Part shown: positions 1 to 12,714 of the stretch, in pieces
How positions within the stretch are numbered: the stretch's first letter is position 1
How the letters are laid out: every line of letters begins with the position of its first letter
From: Verticillium longisporum
Taxonomy: Eukaryota > Ascomycota > Sordariomycetes > Glomerellales > Plectosphaerellaceae
Assembly (NCBI GenBank): GCA_019188255.1
Contig: JAETXT010000005.1
Span: 1,984,001-2,048,000 of the forward strand
Length of the DNA stretch: 64,000 nt
Reading direction: 5' to 3'
The notes under the pieces: model-generated
The model's input: only the letters and a program-made list of their open reading frames with translations
What the model was told of the DNA's origin: nothing
Databases searched by the model: none
Position numbers and translations under genes: made by a program

Positions 1-263
1 TCTCCTTTCCAGAACTTCTTTTGAAAGTTTCCAGATCGTACTGTCCACCCCACAGAAGGGACAATAGCAGCACAAGCCGTTCAAGCTGCCTCGTCGTCGT
101 GAATGTTATCGCTGCCTGAGCAATTCCTCTGGCGGCGGCGTTGTAGCAATGCTGATGCTCGGAAATAGTACTGCCAACGTAGTTCTGAGCCTAGATGGCC
201 CTGGGCCTGGCTCGCCCTCGTTCGCGAAAATCATCCTGCGAAGGCGCGCAGTCGCCGTCTATG

Positions 264-2797
264 TTACCTTCGAAAGTTAATTACGGCAAGCTGTCCGAAT
301 GTGTTAGTGATCTGACTCTCGATCCACAGACGACAAGCTTTTTTGCACTCACCCTACTGTTGGCTCCGTATGCGAGGCGTCGGCCATCGCAGTCCCAGCC
401 AAGGCAGTGCTCATCCTCATCCTCCGACTCGGTAGTCGTTTTCGGGCTGAGCCAGCCGAGATGAGGTGTCCGGCTCCAGCTGGCTCGAGGGATCGCCGTG
501 TCGCCAACCTTCCAGATCAAGATCCTGCCGGCGGTTGCGCCCGCAATGAATGCGCCGTCGGGTGTGAAGGCTAGCCTGACTATGGGCGAGTCCATCGTAA
601 GGAAGCACTTGGCCTTCTGATCTGGTTTCCTCGCATTCCAAATGAGAATCGCACAGTCATCTCCGCCAGAGGCAATCAGTCGTTCATCGTCGGGCACATG
701 CGCGTCCTTGGGCACTGGCTGCCATTGCAAGGCCGTGATGGCGCCCGAGTGCGCAGAGATAGCATGCCGCTCGCCAGCCTCGTTCCAAAGCTACTGCCTG
801 TCAGGACGGAAAGGACGTCACACGTGCATGGGGGAGACTGCAAACTTACATCGAGCACGCCGCTGGCGCTTGCCGTAGCGGCGAGGTTGGACCTTGTGTC
901 AAATTGCACTTGAGAGAAGTTATCGTCCGGTTGCGTCTCAATCTTCTTGTCCACGACAATAGCCGTATCGGTGCAGCGGAGCGAAACCAAGACTTGGCCT
1001 CCACATAACAGAATTGTCGCCTCACTGGTCCAAGCAGCGTCGAGCGGCCAGTTGTCGATGTCATGATCGGGCAAAAAGTACGTCAGGGTAGTCGAGGTCA
1101 GTGGTTGGAAAACGGAGATGAGCGCGCCGCCATTCTCAGGTGCGATGCCCAGTAGGGCCGTGTCGGTAGGATTCCATCGAAGCTTGATGACAGGTGATTC
1201 GGTCACATCAAACTTGCCGAGCTGCGAGCCATCGGTTCCCCGCACCTGCACCGACGTCTTGCCTTCATGATCAATCGCCACAGCAATGGCCGATCCGACA
1301 GAGTTCCAGGCGATTTGGCTGACTGTTGCGCTGCGCGGCGTTGCATTGTCGACGAGGCTGAGGAAGGGGCGGTTGACGCCGTTCACGTGATGGGAGTCGT
1401 GGGCGTCAAAGTCAGATTCGGAAGATGTGGCGGCACGCGAAACCGTCCAAACGCGGGCTAGCGCATCGGTTCCAGCAGCCGCCAAGACTGACGGGTCTTT
1501 GGGGCTCCACTCGCAGCTTAACAGGACGGGTGCATTTTCTCCAGCTGCAGCACGAGCCCGCATGGGTGACGACGAGGGCGACGCTGAGCTGGTGCCATTG
1601 GGAAGGTCGTCTGGCATCAGTCGCAAAAAGGTCGTCTCGGGTGCGAGTTCTTCGACCTTGTCGACCTGTGTGCCCTGTTCGGGACCGTCGGTGTGGGGGA
1701 TTGGTGAGTGTGTCTGTTCGCCTTCGAGGGGCGAGGGATAAGCGTGGTTGTTGTTGTGGTCGGCCGGGGTTGGCTGATGGTTGTGGTTGTCTAGCTCCAT
1801 GGGGTCTGTGGCTGCATCCACTCCGTTCTCGTACCCATTACTGACGAGTCGCGGGCGCTTTGCCGGCGAACCGTTCATTTGATGCTGGTGATGCGTGCGA
1901 TTATCGAGTTGGCGTTTTCGCGAGTTCTCGACCTCTTCCATGTGCGTCGCCGTCAGCATCGCCATCGGCATCTGCATCGCCATCGGCATGCACGGCGGCA
2001 TTGCCATCTGCGTCAGCCTTCGGCTCGCCGGGAGCATCCTCTTCTTCGGCCTCGGCCTTTTGTGGCGGTGGAGGCTGAACATTCAGCGGGCCAAAAATGC
2101 CCATCTGCAGGGCGTCGATTGGCGCGACGGGTGCGATGGGAGATGTCTGTGGCGAGGGTTAGTCGGCCCCCATGACAGTGAGTGATGAATTGAGTCGGCG
2201 CCGTGAGTGAGGATTGTGATTTCAAGACGACGTGGTGCCGAGGATGAGGGTTCATTCACGGTTGTGATGTGTGATTGTGGGGCGCGCGTGGATTGGGTCG
2301 GGGGTGTGTGGACTCACCGATTTGCGAACATGCTCACGCTCGAGGGCGTGGTAGCAAAGGCCCTTGTTGACGACGGAGACAAGGGCATGGCTCTTGATGT
2401 GGCGCGCAAAGTCGAAGTGACGATGAGGTTCAGCGTGCCACTCTTTCTGAAACTTGGCTGCCGTCTCTCGATAATCTGCGAGGCAAGCGTCAGTCCACCA
2501 TGAGCGGGAGGCGGGAGAGGCATCAACGTACTGCCTACGAGCAGGTATTTGTTGCGCGCAAAGAACACACCCACTGGTAAGCATTCGTGGTCTCCAAAGT
2601 CGAGCCGTCTCTCCCTCTCGGCAGTGTTGAGCGAGGGGACTGGCGAGTCTAGCCGGCGGCGTCGCGGTTTGATGGAGCGTGGGTGAGGTGAGACTCAAAA
2701 CTGGATGAGGCGGGGGCAGTGTAGAGAAGTGGTGGCCGCTGGGTTACCTCCAGACCAAGTCGCTCACTCTATCGGCGTCGAGGTCCTCCTTCATCAT
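264..2797 (-). CDS. LisH/WD40 corepressor subunit, Sif2/TBL1-like
   Basis: Homologue of yeast Sif2 and animal TBL1/TBLR1, the WD40 subunit of Set3/NCoR-type histone deacetylase corepressor complexes in the nucleus. The N-terminal part has the LisH-type stretch YRETAAKFQKEW followed by HIKSHALVSVVNKGL (about 2310-2490). An Asp/Ala-rich linker and a KRPR basic patch follow, then WD40 repeats (motifs such as LASCEWSPKD-like turns, LIASGGDDCAILIWN and GRILIWKVGD). Proposed start is ATG at 2797 (MMKEDLDADRVSD), with a donor at TGGAG/GTAACC; the splice between this and the YLLVG-N/YRET junction is unresolved. Clear introns lie at about 2147-2317 and at a GTAAGT donor near 850 whose acceptor TAG gives VLDLWNEAGE. 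A last intron, 291-352, gives the C-terminus LAVINFRR and a stop at 264. The frame breaks inside the Asp/Ala-rich repeat (about 1930-2080) with no usable intron; probably an assembly indel. Confidence 0.85.
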
Positions 2798-3191
2798 GAC
2801 GGGGCGTGCACCGCGATGCGCGGCGGAATGGATGGATTTGACAATGGGAGATGCGTGCGAATCGTTTGACGGCGGGCTGGCCGGCTTTAGAGGCGTGCAA
2901 TCGAGCAGGGCGATGAGTTCAGGTTTTCGAGGGAACGGACGAGGAGATTTGAAGATGAGGAACGGGAGGAGGCCAGCAGAAAGAAGCCCAGACGGAGCCG
3001 AGTGGACTGGGCCTGTCTGGCGTCTGCCTTCACTGGGTCCAGGAATTGGCAGTGCAGCACCAGCCGGCGCTAAAGCGACGGACTGGCAGTGGGTGGCAGC
3101 AGTGCCAGTGGGTGGCAGCTATGGACAGCAGCGGCAGCAGGCACTGTCAGCCGCTGGACTGGTGCGTTGCAGCGGAGAATAGGGCCAAGGA

Positions 3192-3232
3192 AGGGGAAGG
3201 GGAAGGGGTAGGGGGTGGTAGGGGGTAGGGGG
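3192..3232 (+). repeat. G-rich tract with G-quadruplex potential
   Basis: Successive runs of four or five G separated by one to three bases (AAGGGGAAGGGG, then TAGGGGG twice). A second, weaker G-rich stretch lies at about 3264-3295. It sits some 400 bp upstream of the WD40 gene start, so it could lie in its promoter. Function is inferred only from base composition. Confidence 0.5.
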
Positions 3233-3389
3233 AGCGAAGAAGCCCCAGGGCAGGGAAGTGATGTGATGGGAAGGAAGGGGAAGGGAGAGGGGAATGAGAC
3301 CCCTGCCTTTTCGAGGCCACGGTATCTACCTAGGTACCTCACCTCTCGTCTCCTTGCCTGTACCCATGTAGCCACGATCTCTGTCACGT

Positions 3390-3410
3390 AGGTACCGTGA
3401 CACGGTACCT
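3390..3410. repeat. perfect 10-bp inverted repeat around GGTACC
   Basis: Arms AGGTACCGTG and CACGGTACCT are exact reverse complements with one base between them. It belongs to a family of GGTACCT-centred motifs seen only between genes in this window. Confidence 0.8.
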
Positions 3411-5904
3411 GACGTCTTCGCATGGCAGCACTGGGCTGCCTCTATGCCGTGTCCTGTTTTCCAACTTGGGGACACTGATATGCTCTGAAACAGATCCATC
3501 TTCGTCAGTGCATTTGGACAATCCCATCCATCCCGCCCTTCCCACCAGATCCCCGTCCAAAGATGTTCATCAAAGGGGAAGGGGGGGGGAGTGATCACCA
3601 AAATTGTCAGTGGATCTCATTGCATTCGAGACACGGCAAGGTAACGGTACCTCGGAGCCCAGCTCTTATTGAACTGAACTGACTGATTACCTAACCTTCG
3701 CCCACACCCCAAATCCCACCAGTCGAGCTTTTTGCTGCGCTGGACCGACCGTTCTGCGCCCCGGTCTCGCTTCAACATGCATTGCATGCGATAGCCTGCA
3801 AAATCTGAGACTGGGGGGGAGGGAGGGAGCAGATGGAAATGGAAACGGGGAATGGCTGCCTCCATCCTTATTCCTTGTCCTGTTGATCAGCGACACCGGA
3901 CGACTTGTCGCGTTCTCGACACCTCGAACTGTCAATGCAACACAGTCTAGATCGTTCGCTGAACTGTGACGGCGACGCTGTGCCCTTGCTCTTCTTTGGA
4001 GGAGATTCTGCGCTGCTCTTCTGTTCCGTGGAGAAGGGCTGGTGAAGGCACGTCGTTGGCATTCATGGCATTGCGAGCTAATGCCGAAGGAGGGTGCTGC
4101 AGGTCAACGCTTGACATGGACACCATCTCACCCACCGTACCCATCGTAATAAGGCGAGGTACCTGAGTCACCTCAGCTCAGCAGCAGCACGTTGAGAGGC
4201 GTACTCGACGGCCACCACAGTCCATGCGGGAGCATTAAATCCGCAAGGCCTTCTAGTGCCACGCAAATGGAGGCTCCAAGGGGGGGGAGAGGGCCTCATG
4301 ATCCGCAAAAAGTCTGCAACCTGTCTGTCTTTCGGCACCCGTCAATTTTGTGGGTGCGCCCTCCTCAAGAAGCCGGACGGAAGGGCAAGCAGACGAGTCA
4401 AGATGCATCGTACGTGGCACTGGGCTGAAGGGGGGGAGAGTTCTTACGCCAGCGGCCGGCGCGGGAACCGGTGGTTGCCTCGCTACCTCAAAAGGAGGGA
4501 TTGCATTGCTCTGCTTGTCCCCACAGGCAAGGATGTGCCATGGTTGACAAGACATTCGAGGCTTCGATCTTGACCAAAGCCGGGGCTTTCTTCAGAGCAC
4601 CCCCTGTACCACCCCTGCTCGACCCCCCAATCGCCTGTCAGTGGCCCGTGACGGCGTGACCTGCAACCACTGATGAACGGGCACGTTCGTTCCCCGTTTG
4701 TAGCCAAGCAGGACGGGCAGTACGACTTTTCCATTTCCACGCCTGCCGGCCGACCTTGCGGGTTGGGACGGTGCAAAACGCCTCGACCGAAGTGCCACTG
4801 GCGTCGATCATGGCTGGCCTGGCTGCCTGGCCCTGCAATTCGCGAAGAAATAGTCACCACACTCTCCTTACAACTCATGCCACCCATCTTCCAAGCCGGG
4901 AATGACGTGGTCGATCGTAGATTCACTGGCCGCTTTCCTCACAGACATGGTCGAAGGGTTCGATGAACTGGGCAGAACGAGGACGTTTTACCGCCAACCA
5001 ATTCGACTCGTCACCAGGGACGGCGAGTGGATCACTGTTGGCAGGCCTTGGCTAGTTCTTCCAAGGGAAAGGGGGAGGGCTCTCTTTTGAGCTGGATGCT
5101 AGGCGGTTTGGCGTTCGACCGAAAAGAAAAGCAATTGGGCGGCGGGCGCCCTGCAGGGATAGAGCCACGAGATCTACCCGTTTCGTGTTTACCACTCAGT
5201 CCCCCAAACCCGAGCGTCAGATGAAGGGACCCGTTCTCCACCTCCGCATGACCGCGCAGGTGTCTGTCGAATGGCAAGGTGCGGCACGCACCAACGTGAC
5301 GGAGAGGTTAGCTGTCTTGAAGTGCTTGTCGTTGGCATTGGTTCCAGTGATAAAAGCCTTGTGGTCAAGATGATTTTCGACAGTCGTCGTCACGCGTAAG
5401 TTTGTTGAGATTTTGAAAACAATCCAAAACGGCATGCTTTGGCTGATTGCCTGCACAGGATGACAGGGGTCATAAGGTTGGCAATGCCACCAGGGTGCCT
5501 CCCTAGGCAGGCAAGGTAGGCAGGTAGATGGGCAAGGCACGGGCGGGCGTAGCCGTAAAAGCATCGGAGGGCTGGGGAGGCTCCAGGCCTCGGGTTTTGG
5601 GGTGTCCTTGCTCTGTGCGTCAGGTCGGCACTCGGGAATTCAGATGATCAAGAGTGGCTCATCGGCTGCGCAACAACGAGTTCCCGCAGGTACGTTGTTG
5701 GCCTTGGTAACCACGACTCGTGGCGGTGCGCATTTCTGGAGGTTACGTCAGCACAGGGATGCGGAACAACGGGTCTGCCAGTGGTCCCTTGCCAGAGAGA
5801 ACACCACGTCGCGCGCAGCTCGTGATATCAGCCATTGCACCCTTGTGTCGAAGAAGTCGACCGCATCACATCGCCAGCCCCCCATTCACATCCCATTAGC
5901 CGCC

Positions 5905-7089
5905 ATGCCGCCTCGAATAAACATCCCGCCTGTTACGCGCGTGGCTCTTGGAGCCCTGGCGATCCAGTCTTTTCTCAGCGCCGCGATCCGGTATCGCCAG
6001 TGGACTGCCAATTCGGAGATTGTCATCCCCTACCTCACGCTGATTCCCCAGCTTTCCTTGATCTACCCTTGGACGTTCGTGTCCACGACGCTCGTCGAGA
6101 GCAACGTCTTCACATTCTCCGCCGCTGGCGCCACCCTGTACTATGGCGGAAGGTATCTTGAGCGAGCGTGGTCGTCGGCGGAACTGGCCAAGTTTCTCCT
6201 GGTCTCGTCGCTGGTGCCCAATGTCCTGACCTTCCTGGTCTCCATGATTTTCTTCACTCTGACTCGCAATGAGAGATGGACGTACGTCGCGACCCCCATC
6301 CTCACATCATGTCTGATTCGCAAGCTGACGTTTCCTATCCAGCCTCATGACGATCGCCGGCACCATCCCCGTGCAGATCGCCTTCCTCGTCGCCTTCAGC
6401 CAGCTCGTACCAGCGCACACCGTGACCCTCTTCCGCGGCATCCTGTCTCTGCGCGTCCCGCGCTTTCCCTCATCTACATCGGAATCATCACCCTTCTCTC
6501 CATGACGCTGATGTCCGTCGCATCCTTCCTCCTCGCCATCTTCGGCTTCCTCGTCAGCTGGACATATCTCCGATTCTACAAGACCGTGTTCCCCGACCTC
6601 GACGCATCCCAGTCTGCTGGCCTCCGCGGCGACGCCAGCGAGACGTTCGCCTTTTCCGAGTTCTTCCCCGGCCCCGCGAAGCCCTTTGTGGCCGCCGCCG
6701 CGAACCAGATCTTCGAGGTCCTCGTCGCCATGCGCGTCTGCACGCCCTTCTCTCATGACAGCGTTTCCGCCGCTCGTGGCGGAGGCAGCGGCAGCTTCAT
6801 ACAGCGCAGCGGACCCGGTGGCGCTCGTGCAGAGGCCGAGAGGAGGCGCGCCCTGGCCCTCAAGACGCTCGACCAGCGTCTGCACGCCGCGACCGCCGGC
6901 CGTGGCGCCCATCAGCCCTCCTCCTCCAATGCGGCGGCGGCAGCGCCTCCTGCCCAGCCGACGGGCCCCACAGTTCAGAGCCAGCCGCAGCCTAACACGC
7001 AGACGGCCATGACGTCGCAGCCTGCGGCGATGCTGGGTGAGACGAACTATACCCCTGACCAGGAGGCGGATCACAAGAATGGGCCGTAG
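5905..7089 (+). CDS. TMEM115/DUF1751 rhomboid-like membrane protein
   Basis: Resembles the eukaryotic TMEM115 (DUF1751) family, Golgi multi-pass proteins with a rhomboid-like fold and no protease activity, linked to Golgi-ER retrograde traffic. Start MPPRINIPPVTRV at 5905. Several hydrophobic segments follow, with the family-type stretch YPWTFVSTTLVESN, then GGRYLERAWSS, and later GFLVSWTYLRFYK. Exons are 5905-6281 and 6343-7089; the intron donor is GTACGT and the joined frame reads WTLMTIAG. The C-terminus is a disordered Ala/Pro/Gln-rich tail ending DHKNGP. The reading frame shifts at about 6464-6470, where one extra C in CTTTCCCTC would join RVPRFP to LIYIGIIT. I read that as a missing base in the assembly, not gene death. 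The upstream ATG at 5602 is ignored because the conserved part begins at 5905. Confidence 0.85.
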   Translation: MPPRINIPPVTRVALGALAIQSFLSAAIRYRQWTANSEIVIPYLTLIPQLSLIYPWTFVSTTLVESNVFTFSAAGATLYYGGRYLERAWSSAELAKFLLVSSLVPNVLTFLVSMIFFTLTRNERWTYVATPILTSCLIRKLTFPIQPHDDRRHHPRADRLPRRLQPARTSAHRDPLPRHPVSARPALSLIYIGIITLLSMTLMSVASFLLAIFGFLVSWTYLRFYKTVFPDLDASQSAGLRGDASETFAFSEFFPGPAKPFVAAAANQIFEVLVAMRVCTPFSHDSVSAARGGGSGSFIQRSGPGGARAEAERRRALALKTLDQRLHAATAGRGAHQPSSSNAAAAAPPAQPTGPTVQSQPQPNTQTAMTSQPAAMLGETNYTPDQEADHKNGP

Positions 7090-10000
7090 GGCACGTACTT
7101 GGGCCGGCATTTTTAGAGAATTGGTTTTATCACTTGCGGGAAGTCGTTGATGGAAAGATGGATCGCCCTTTCCCTTCCTCCTCTATCTCTTCTCAGAGGG
7201 AGAGTTGGCTTTTAGCATTGGTTTTGCACTGGCGCACAAGGACGATACCTGTATGTAATGGGTGGATGGACGGCACGGGCAGAAGACGCGTCGCAGCTGC
7301 GGCTTGACGCGTGTTGTAGGATTTTAGCGGTCGCCGAATGACACAGAGTGCCAGCGTTGACGGAGTCGCCCTAATCCTCTTGGACCAGCAGTGACATCAC
7401 ACTGTACGTCCTCCTGTTGACCCCCGACCAATGCTCCAAGGCCGCCTATCTGGATGTATGCGTGCTCCTCATTGTAGATTGAAAGACCCAACAGAGCAGA
7501 GCTGCAACGGTCCATACTACAGGTCTGTCTCCTTTCGCCCACCACTGGCCATCAAATGCGAGACGGAAGCAGACAATGCTGTGAAGCCGAGGACCTCGCC
7601 GAAAAAGTGGTCTCCAACATACCTTGTGGGAAAAGGAGAACCCCATCCAGTGATCTCTTTGGAATGTGGTCGAGACATTGTATTGGGCGCTTTGTCTTAA
7701 GACCACGAGTCATCTAGCCACAGAATGACGACCAAGGTTTATTTAACAACGTCTTCGTCATCCCTTGGCTCAGATGAGAACGTGGGAAAGAAAAGCGCCG
7801 AACCACTCGAGGTCACCAGTGAACACTTTTCAAAAATTCCAAGTCCAGATGGTGGAACAGCTGGCAAGCGAAGTGGCCTCCCTATTTAGCATCATGCAAT
7901 GCCGCTGTTTTCTTCTGAAAGCAGCCAGCGGCGTGCGGCAGCTGTGGCAGGCGGAAGCCAATGACGCCGACGGCTGCTGGGGCGAAACGTGACGTTCGAC
8001 GGCAGAGCGCCGCCCTTGCGCGGACCGGCTTGGCACGTCGAGGTCGAGGCTGGGCCCTATAAAGGGCACACCTGGGGGCCCTGGGCTCGGGCCTCCCCCT
8101 CCTTGGCCTACCTCGGGCTCGGTAGGCAGGGGGCGTGCATTGTAGGGGGTGGCCTTCCATTTGTTTTCTGCGGGACGATCTCATTCGGACGCGAGTGATG
8201 GGCCCGAGGTGTGGGCGGACGTGGCGCCAGGCTCATTGTGGCTTGCGTGCCTGTTGGAAACAGAAGGCGGACAGCGAGACCGGTGGATTAGGCGGGCCAC
8301 CCGGTAGGCGTGACTTGACTCAGACGAGCGAGGGCGGATGGATGAGGAAGACGTCTGTCTCACTGGGTGGCTGCTTTTCCCTGGCCTTGTTTGGATGACT
8401 GAGAGCCCTGCGTGCGTGTGTGATGAATGCTGGTGCATCCCGCTGCTGTCGCATTCCACAACATGAGGTCATGTAAAGGTGCGCTTGGTGCGGGACGCTA
8501 CACCGTGCCGGGTGCGCTGCGTCCTGGGACAGGCTGCTCAGCCAGCAGACGATGCGGACGGTTGAGAGCAGATAGACGGAACCAAGCGCTCGTCTGCCGG
8601 GTGAATACTTCGTACCGATGCGTGGAACCGTCACCTCGTCAATCTTCGTCGAGTGCCAAACCGAAAGACAGCTGAATTTCTTAGGCACCTTAAGAAGTCT
8701 CTTGTGAAGCATCGCTCACTGATGCCCAGCCATCCGTCTGGCTCGGCTGGGGCTCATCGATCTGCGCGCCTGGTTGCGGGCGGTTAGGGAGGGCCGATCT
8801 CCTGGGTCTGTTTCCCCCTTCCCTCTCCCCCAGCCTACACCTTCACATTCCCGGTTGGCCTTAGGCCCCAGCTTGAGCTTGTCCACCCCCATCCCGCGAG
8901 AAAACGAGATCGGTCATCGGTGCGACAGTGCCTCAGAGACTCTTTGCACGTGAGCTGCAGAAGCTGCTCAATCAGGGCCACCCTGCATTCCTCTCCTGGT
9001 TCTGCTTGCTGTGTGTTTCATAGCCTCGATTTCAGTGGTGATGCCTTCATGCTAACAACTCGCCACAGAAGCCTGGCGTCGCTTTCGTCTCGCCTTTCGA
9101 TGTTCAATCCGACGGCCAGCACGTGCCTCGTCTCGAACTCGACTGAATTGTGAGGCAGAAGAGACATTGTTCAGACGACAAGACGAAACAGTACGTACCG
9201 TGTGGTAGGTTCTGCGATAGCCAAGGAGGTGGCCAGATCTCAACTGGGCAGAGTGTGGGTTAGGAGACCCCGAGAGGATATGGCGCCGTCTGGCGCCGGC
9301 GACTGACCTTTGTTGGACACATCATGGTTCATCCTGACGACGGATTGACTGGCTCACGCGCTATCAGACTGGATCCCGGATCAGTTCATCAGGGGAGACC
9401 CAGCTCGGTTTCGAGCCAGCCAGACCCTTTGCCTCTCGACGAACGGGTGCCCCAAGGTGTCAGGCTGTCATCTGCCTTGTCCAAGAACCAACCCTATATT
9501 GGTCCAAGCCCGTCCGTTGGAGCACCTACACCGACCGGTACCTGCCTCGCGTAGTCAGCCGGCGTCTGGATACTGTACCTCGATCAAGTACCTTTTAGCG
9601 GGCGGGCGGGCGGGCCCTTGTCCCCTCCCCCCCCCCTCCCAGCTACTGTCTTGCTACTGCTGCTGCTGAGGTGCTGCTGGACTTCTCCTGCTGGGGCGTG
9701 TGGGCTGCTGCTGCTGGTCCCGCACCATCTCGACCTGCAGCGCTGTCTTGCCTGCGAGCATTCAAGGGCACTGTCACTGCACCTGCACCTGCTTCCACTG
9801 CTGCCACCTTGCTCTTGTTGCTTGCTTCGTTAGCTAGACGTACAGCGAATCTCCACACCACCATCACGCACGCATGTCCACACGCACCCGCGTTGCCCAC
9901 CACACCCTCTCACCGGATCCTTCCTCCCCTCTCTCTCCTCCTTCCCTTGCGCACAAAGCTCACACACGCAGGTGCAGCTGCCATGCCACGCCGCCCCCAG

Positions 10001-12714
10001 CCTGCCTGACCAGGCCAAGCTCGCACGTCACCCCCTTCTTCCGTCTCGACAGGCGACATGACGCCAAGAGACGATATGCGCAGAGTAACCTCGTCTCACC
10101 GGGGCGCGCCAGCGAATGAACACGGCGCCACCGAGATAGAACCCATCGTAGCACACCACGCCCTTCCCCCCCCCCTGATACGTGCCACGCCCCTTTGGCT
10201 GCTTCCCCCGCCCTTTTCTGTTTCCCTCTTCCCACGCCCCCCCTCAAGGTGCCTTGCGCACGCCCCCATCCACTTTTGTCTTGCGGCGCTGCGGCGCATG
10301 CGGGTTGTATGATGAGCAAACGAGCAAGCAGCACAGGAAAAGAAAAAAGCATGGAGGGTCGATGCGGGATAGACATGAAGCCGGTGGGAGCTGGCCTTGC
10401 ACGAGGGGGACAAGGCCATTTCTCTTGATCATTCACACGCTTTGCATTTCGCCTGCGTCTCTCGAGGAGTGCACCTGGTAGAGGAGGAGCGTAGTGATGG
10501 GCTCTGCGACAAACCCTCGACTGCATGTAGCTGGCGGCCTTTTTTTTTCTTTACGGCACGAAGCGTGTGCATCGTCGCTTGTCATCCTATTATTCCCTGT
10601 TGCAGGAACGGGATGTGGCGCGAGATGAGCAAGCGGCATCGGTTGCGATGCGGTTTCTGTGTCGCCAGGGAGAGCACGCACGGATAGCAGCACCTATCCC
10701 ACGAGAAAGGTTGCGGACCACGGTGACTCTCTGCTTCGTCGTAAGTTCACGATGCATTGGATCAGAGTCAGTCATGTGCCATGGGGACCAGTGCACCATT
10801 ACAGTTGAATGGTCATTGATGGGGGAAGCAAATATCACCGAGATGATCGCTTTGTCTTCAACAACAATTTATCAGGTAATCAAAAGGTGGACGGGGCATT
10901 CCTCCCTTCTTTCCGGTGACAGATCTGTTGGGCGACGGGGTGAGGAGGAAGATGTGAGGATCGGACACGTGGGTAATTCCCCAAGACCTGCCTAGCGGCG
11001 AAACACTCTGCCCTGCCTGCCCTGCCTGCCCTGGTGGCCCTGGTGGCCCTGGTGGCCCTGCTGCCCCGGAATGCTTTGCTGAACGTTAGGTAGGGTAATT
11101 TAGCAGCAGAATTATGCTCCCCACCCTGCTTGTACGTCAACAGCTTTTGCCGGCGGTAGCTGGTATCGTCCGAGCCGAGGATGCCTCAGCTTTAGGGGTT
11201 TCTTCGAGAGGGAAGCGGTGACTGGGTCGAACCCAGACCGGCAAGACGGAGAATCCAGGGCACCCACCTTATTACGAGGTTGTGTTTGCCATGTCAGCCC
11301 CCCACATTGTCGAGGCGGTTTGTACTCGTGCGGCATCTTGTCGTGGACGGTGAAAACACAAAAGGCGTGATGCTTGTGGATTTGATCCATAGTCATTGCT
11401 TTCACCAGGGTTCCAAACTAACGTCCATGCCTGGCGCAAAAGGGTTCATCGACTGCTTGGGGAACCCGACGGCCCATGGAGTGAGCTGCAGGTCAGGTAT
11501 GGCTTGCGGCGAAAACTCTAGCTTACGTCTGACTGAGCCTGAGCTTGAGCTTGATCTTGAGCTTGACTTTGCATGCGTCCACTTTTACCTGACCCAAAAT
11601 TGTTCGCGCCGCTTGTTCAGTGGGGGGCCGTTTGCTTTGCCCTGAAGCCTGAGAAAAAAAACTAAACAAGCCAAGCGGCGATCAGCAGGACAGATATACT
11701 CTCCGCCGGCTGTCGCCATCGTGGGCTGAAAAGCTTCAGGCCCTGCAAAATGAAGGGCATCATGCGGGCATGGCTGACAGGCCTGGTACTAGGTGACGGG
11801 GTCAACCAGCGCGCATTGGGGCGGGTTGGCGGACACCTGCTACCCTGCCCCCCCCCCCCCCCAAAAAGCCCCAGCTACCAAGGGGCTTGAGGCGATCGGG
11901 CAGCCCACGCCCGGGGCTTGACCCGCGGATAGAGACATGTGCGATGTACCTTACCTACCAGATTGGCAAGACGGGATGTGGACAGGCCACCAAGCGTCGA
12001 GGGGAAGACGAACAGGGGGGAGGGGGGGGGCTGGAATCGCTGGATCCGTCATCCCAGCCACAGCCTCCACACCCACGACCCCTGTCCATTCCTGAGACCC
12101 GCACTTCCTAAACGCCCGCCGTGGAATTACCGGGAGGAGGTCAGCGCAAACTCACCTAACCCACCCCTTCCCCTTCACTCCCAAAGAACGCTGCGCGGCT
12201 TCCCCCAATTTCTTCCTGTCGCCAACTCGATCCTGGCCTGGAACGCATCTTCTCGTCTGTAGACTGATCACGACCTCCTCGACCGCCATCAGCATCCCCC
12301 CACCTGTGCCCCTCCACCCCTATCTGACATTGCGAGCAAGGGGAACGGGCACGACGAGGGTCAATTCCTTACAGCTGTCAAAGTTTATTTCTCCGTCCTC
12401 GTCGCGCCGTTGTCTCGTCCGACCTCGTCGGAGCACCCTCGGTGCATGGTCTACCAAAAACATCAGTAGCCATCCCAGACCAGAACGATAGACAGAGGTC
12501 AGCTGACGTCTGTCTGGTCTGCACCCTCTCGACACGCCGTCGTTTCTCTCATCAGCTCGAGCATCACCGTCGGCTCACATTGCGATCGCAGCTGTCGATT
12601 CGCACCCCAGCCTCGCCGTCGCCCGTCGCGATAGTTCCGTGTCGATCGCTCTCGTAGGCCGAGCAAGCCTTGACCTGCTACACCCAAACCTCTGTTCACG
12701 ACGCGATCATTGCC
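7090..12714. other. long intergenic region, no gene recognised
   Basis: About 5.6 kb with only short frames of low-complexity composition and no recognisable domain. It holds a GAGCTT-type hexamer repeat at about 11535-11570, a run of 15 C at 11848-11862, (GGGC)n near 9597-9616, CTG-rich stretches near 9655-9720 and the repeat at 11015-11066. The last part must contain the promoter and leader of the Ssn6 gene. A transcribed but untranslated RNA cannot be excluded. Confidence 0.5.
11015..11066. repeat. short tandem repeat, CCTGCC then CCTGGTGGC units
   Basis: Consecutive near-identical units: CTGCCCTGC repeats followed by three copies of CCTGGTGGC. No coding role seen. Confidence 0.7.

Larger units (their letters stand above)
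2798..5904. other. intergenic region, no gene recognised
   Basis: No reading frame here looks like a conserved protein. It separates two divergent genes, so it should hold both promoters and 5' leaders. It contains purine/G-rich tracts near 3190-3290, a perfect inverted repeat at 3390-3410, and several GGTACCT motifs (about 3325-3340, 3650, 4155). Confidence 0.6.

Noticed and set aside
11205..11245. GGGTCGAACCC-like sequence resembling a tRNA T-arm
   Set aside because: No matching A box, anticodon arm or acceptor stem at the right distances.
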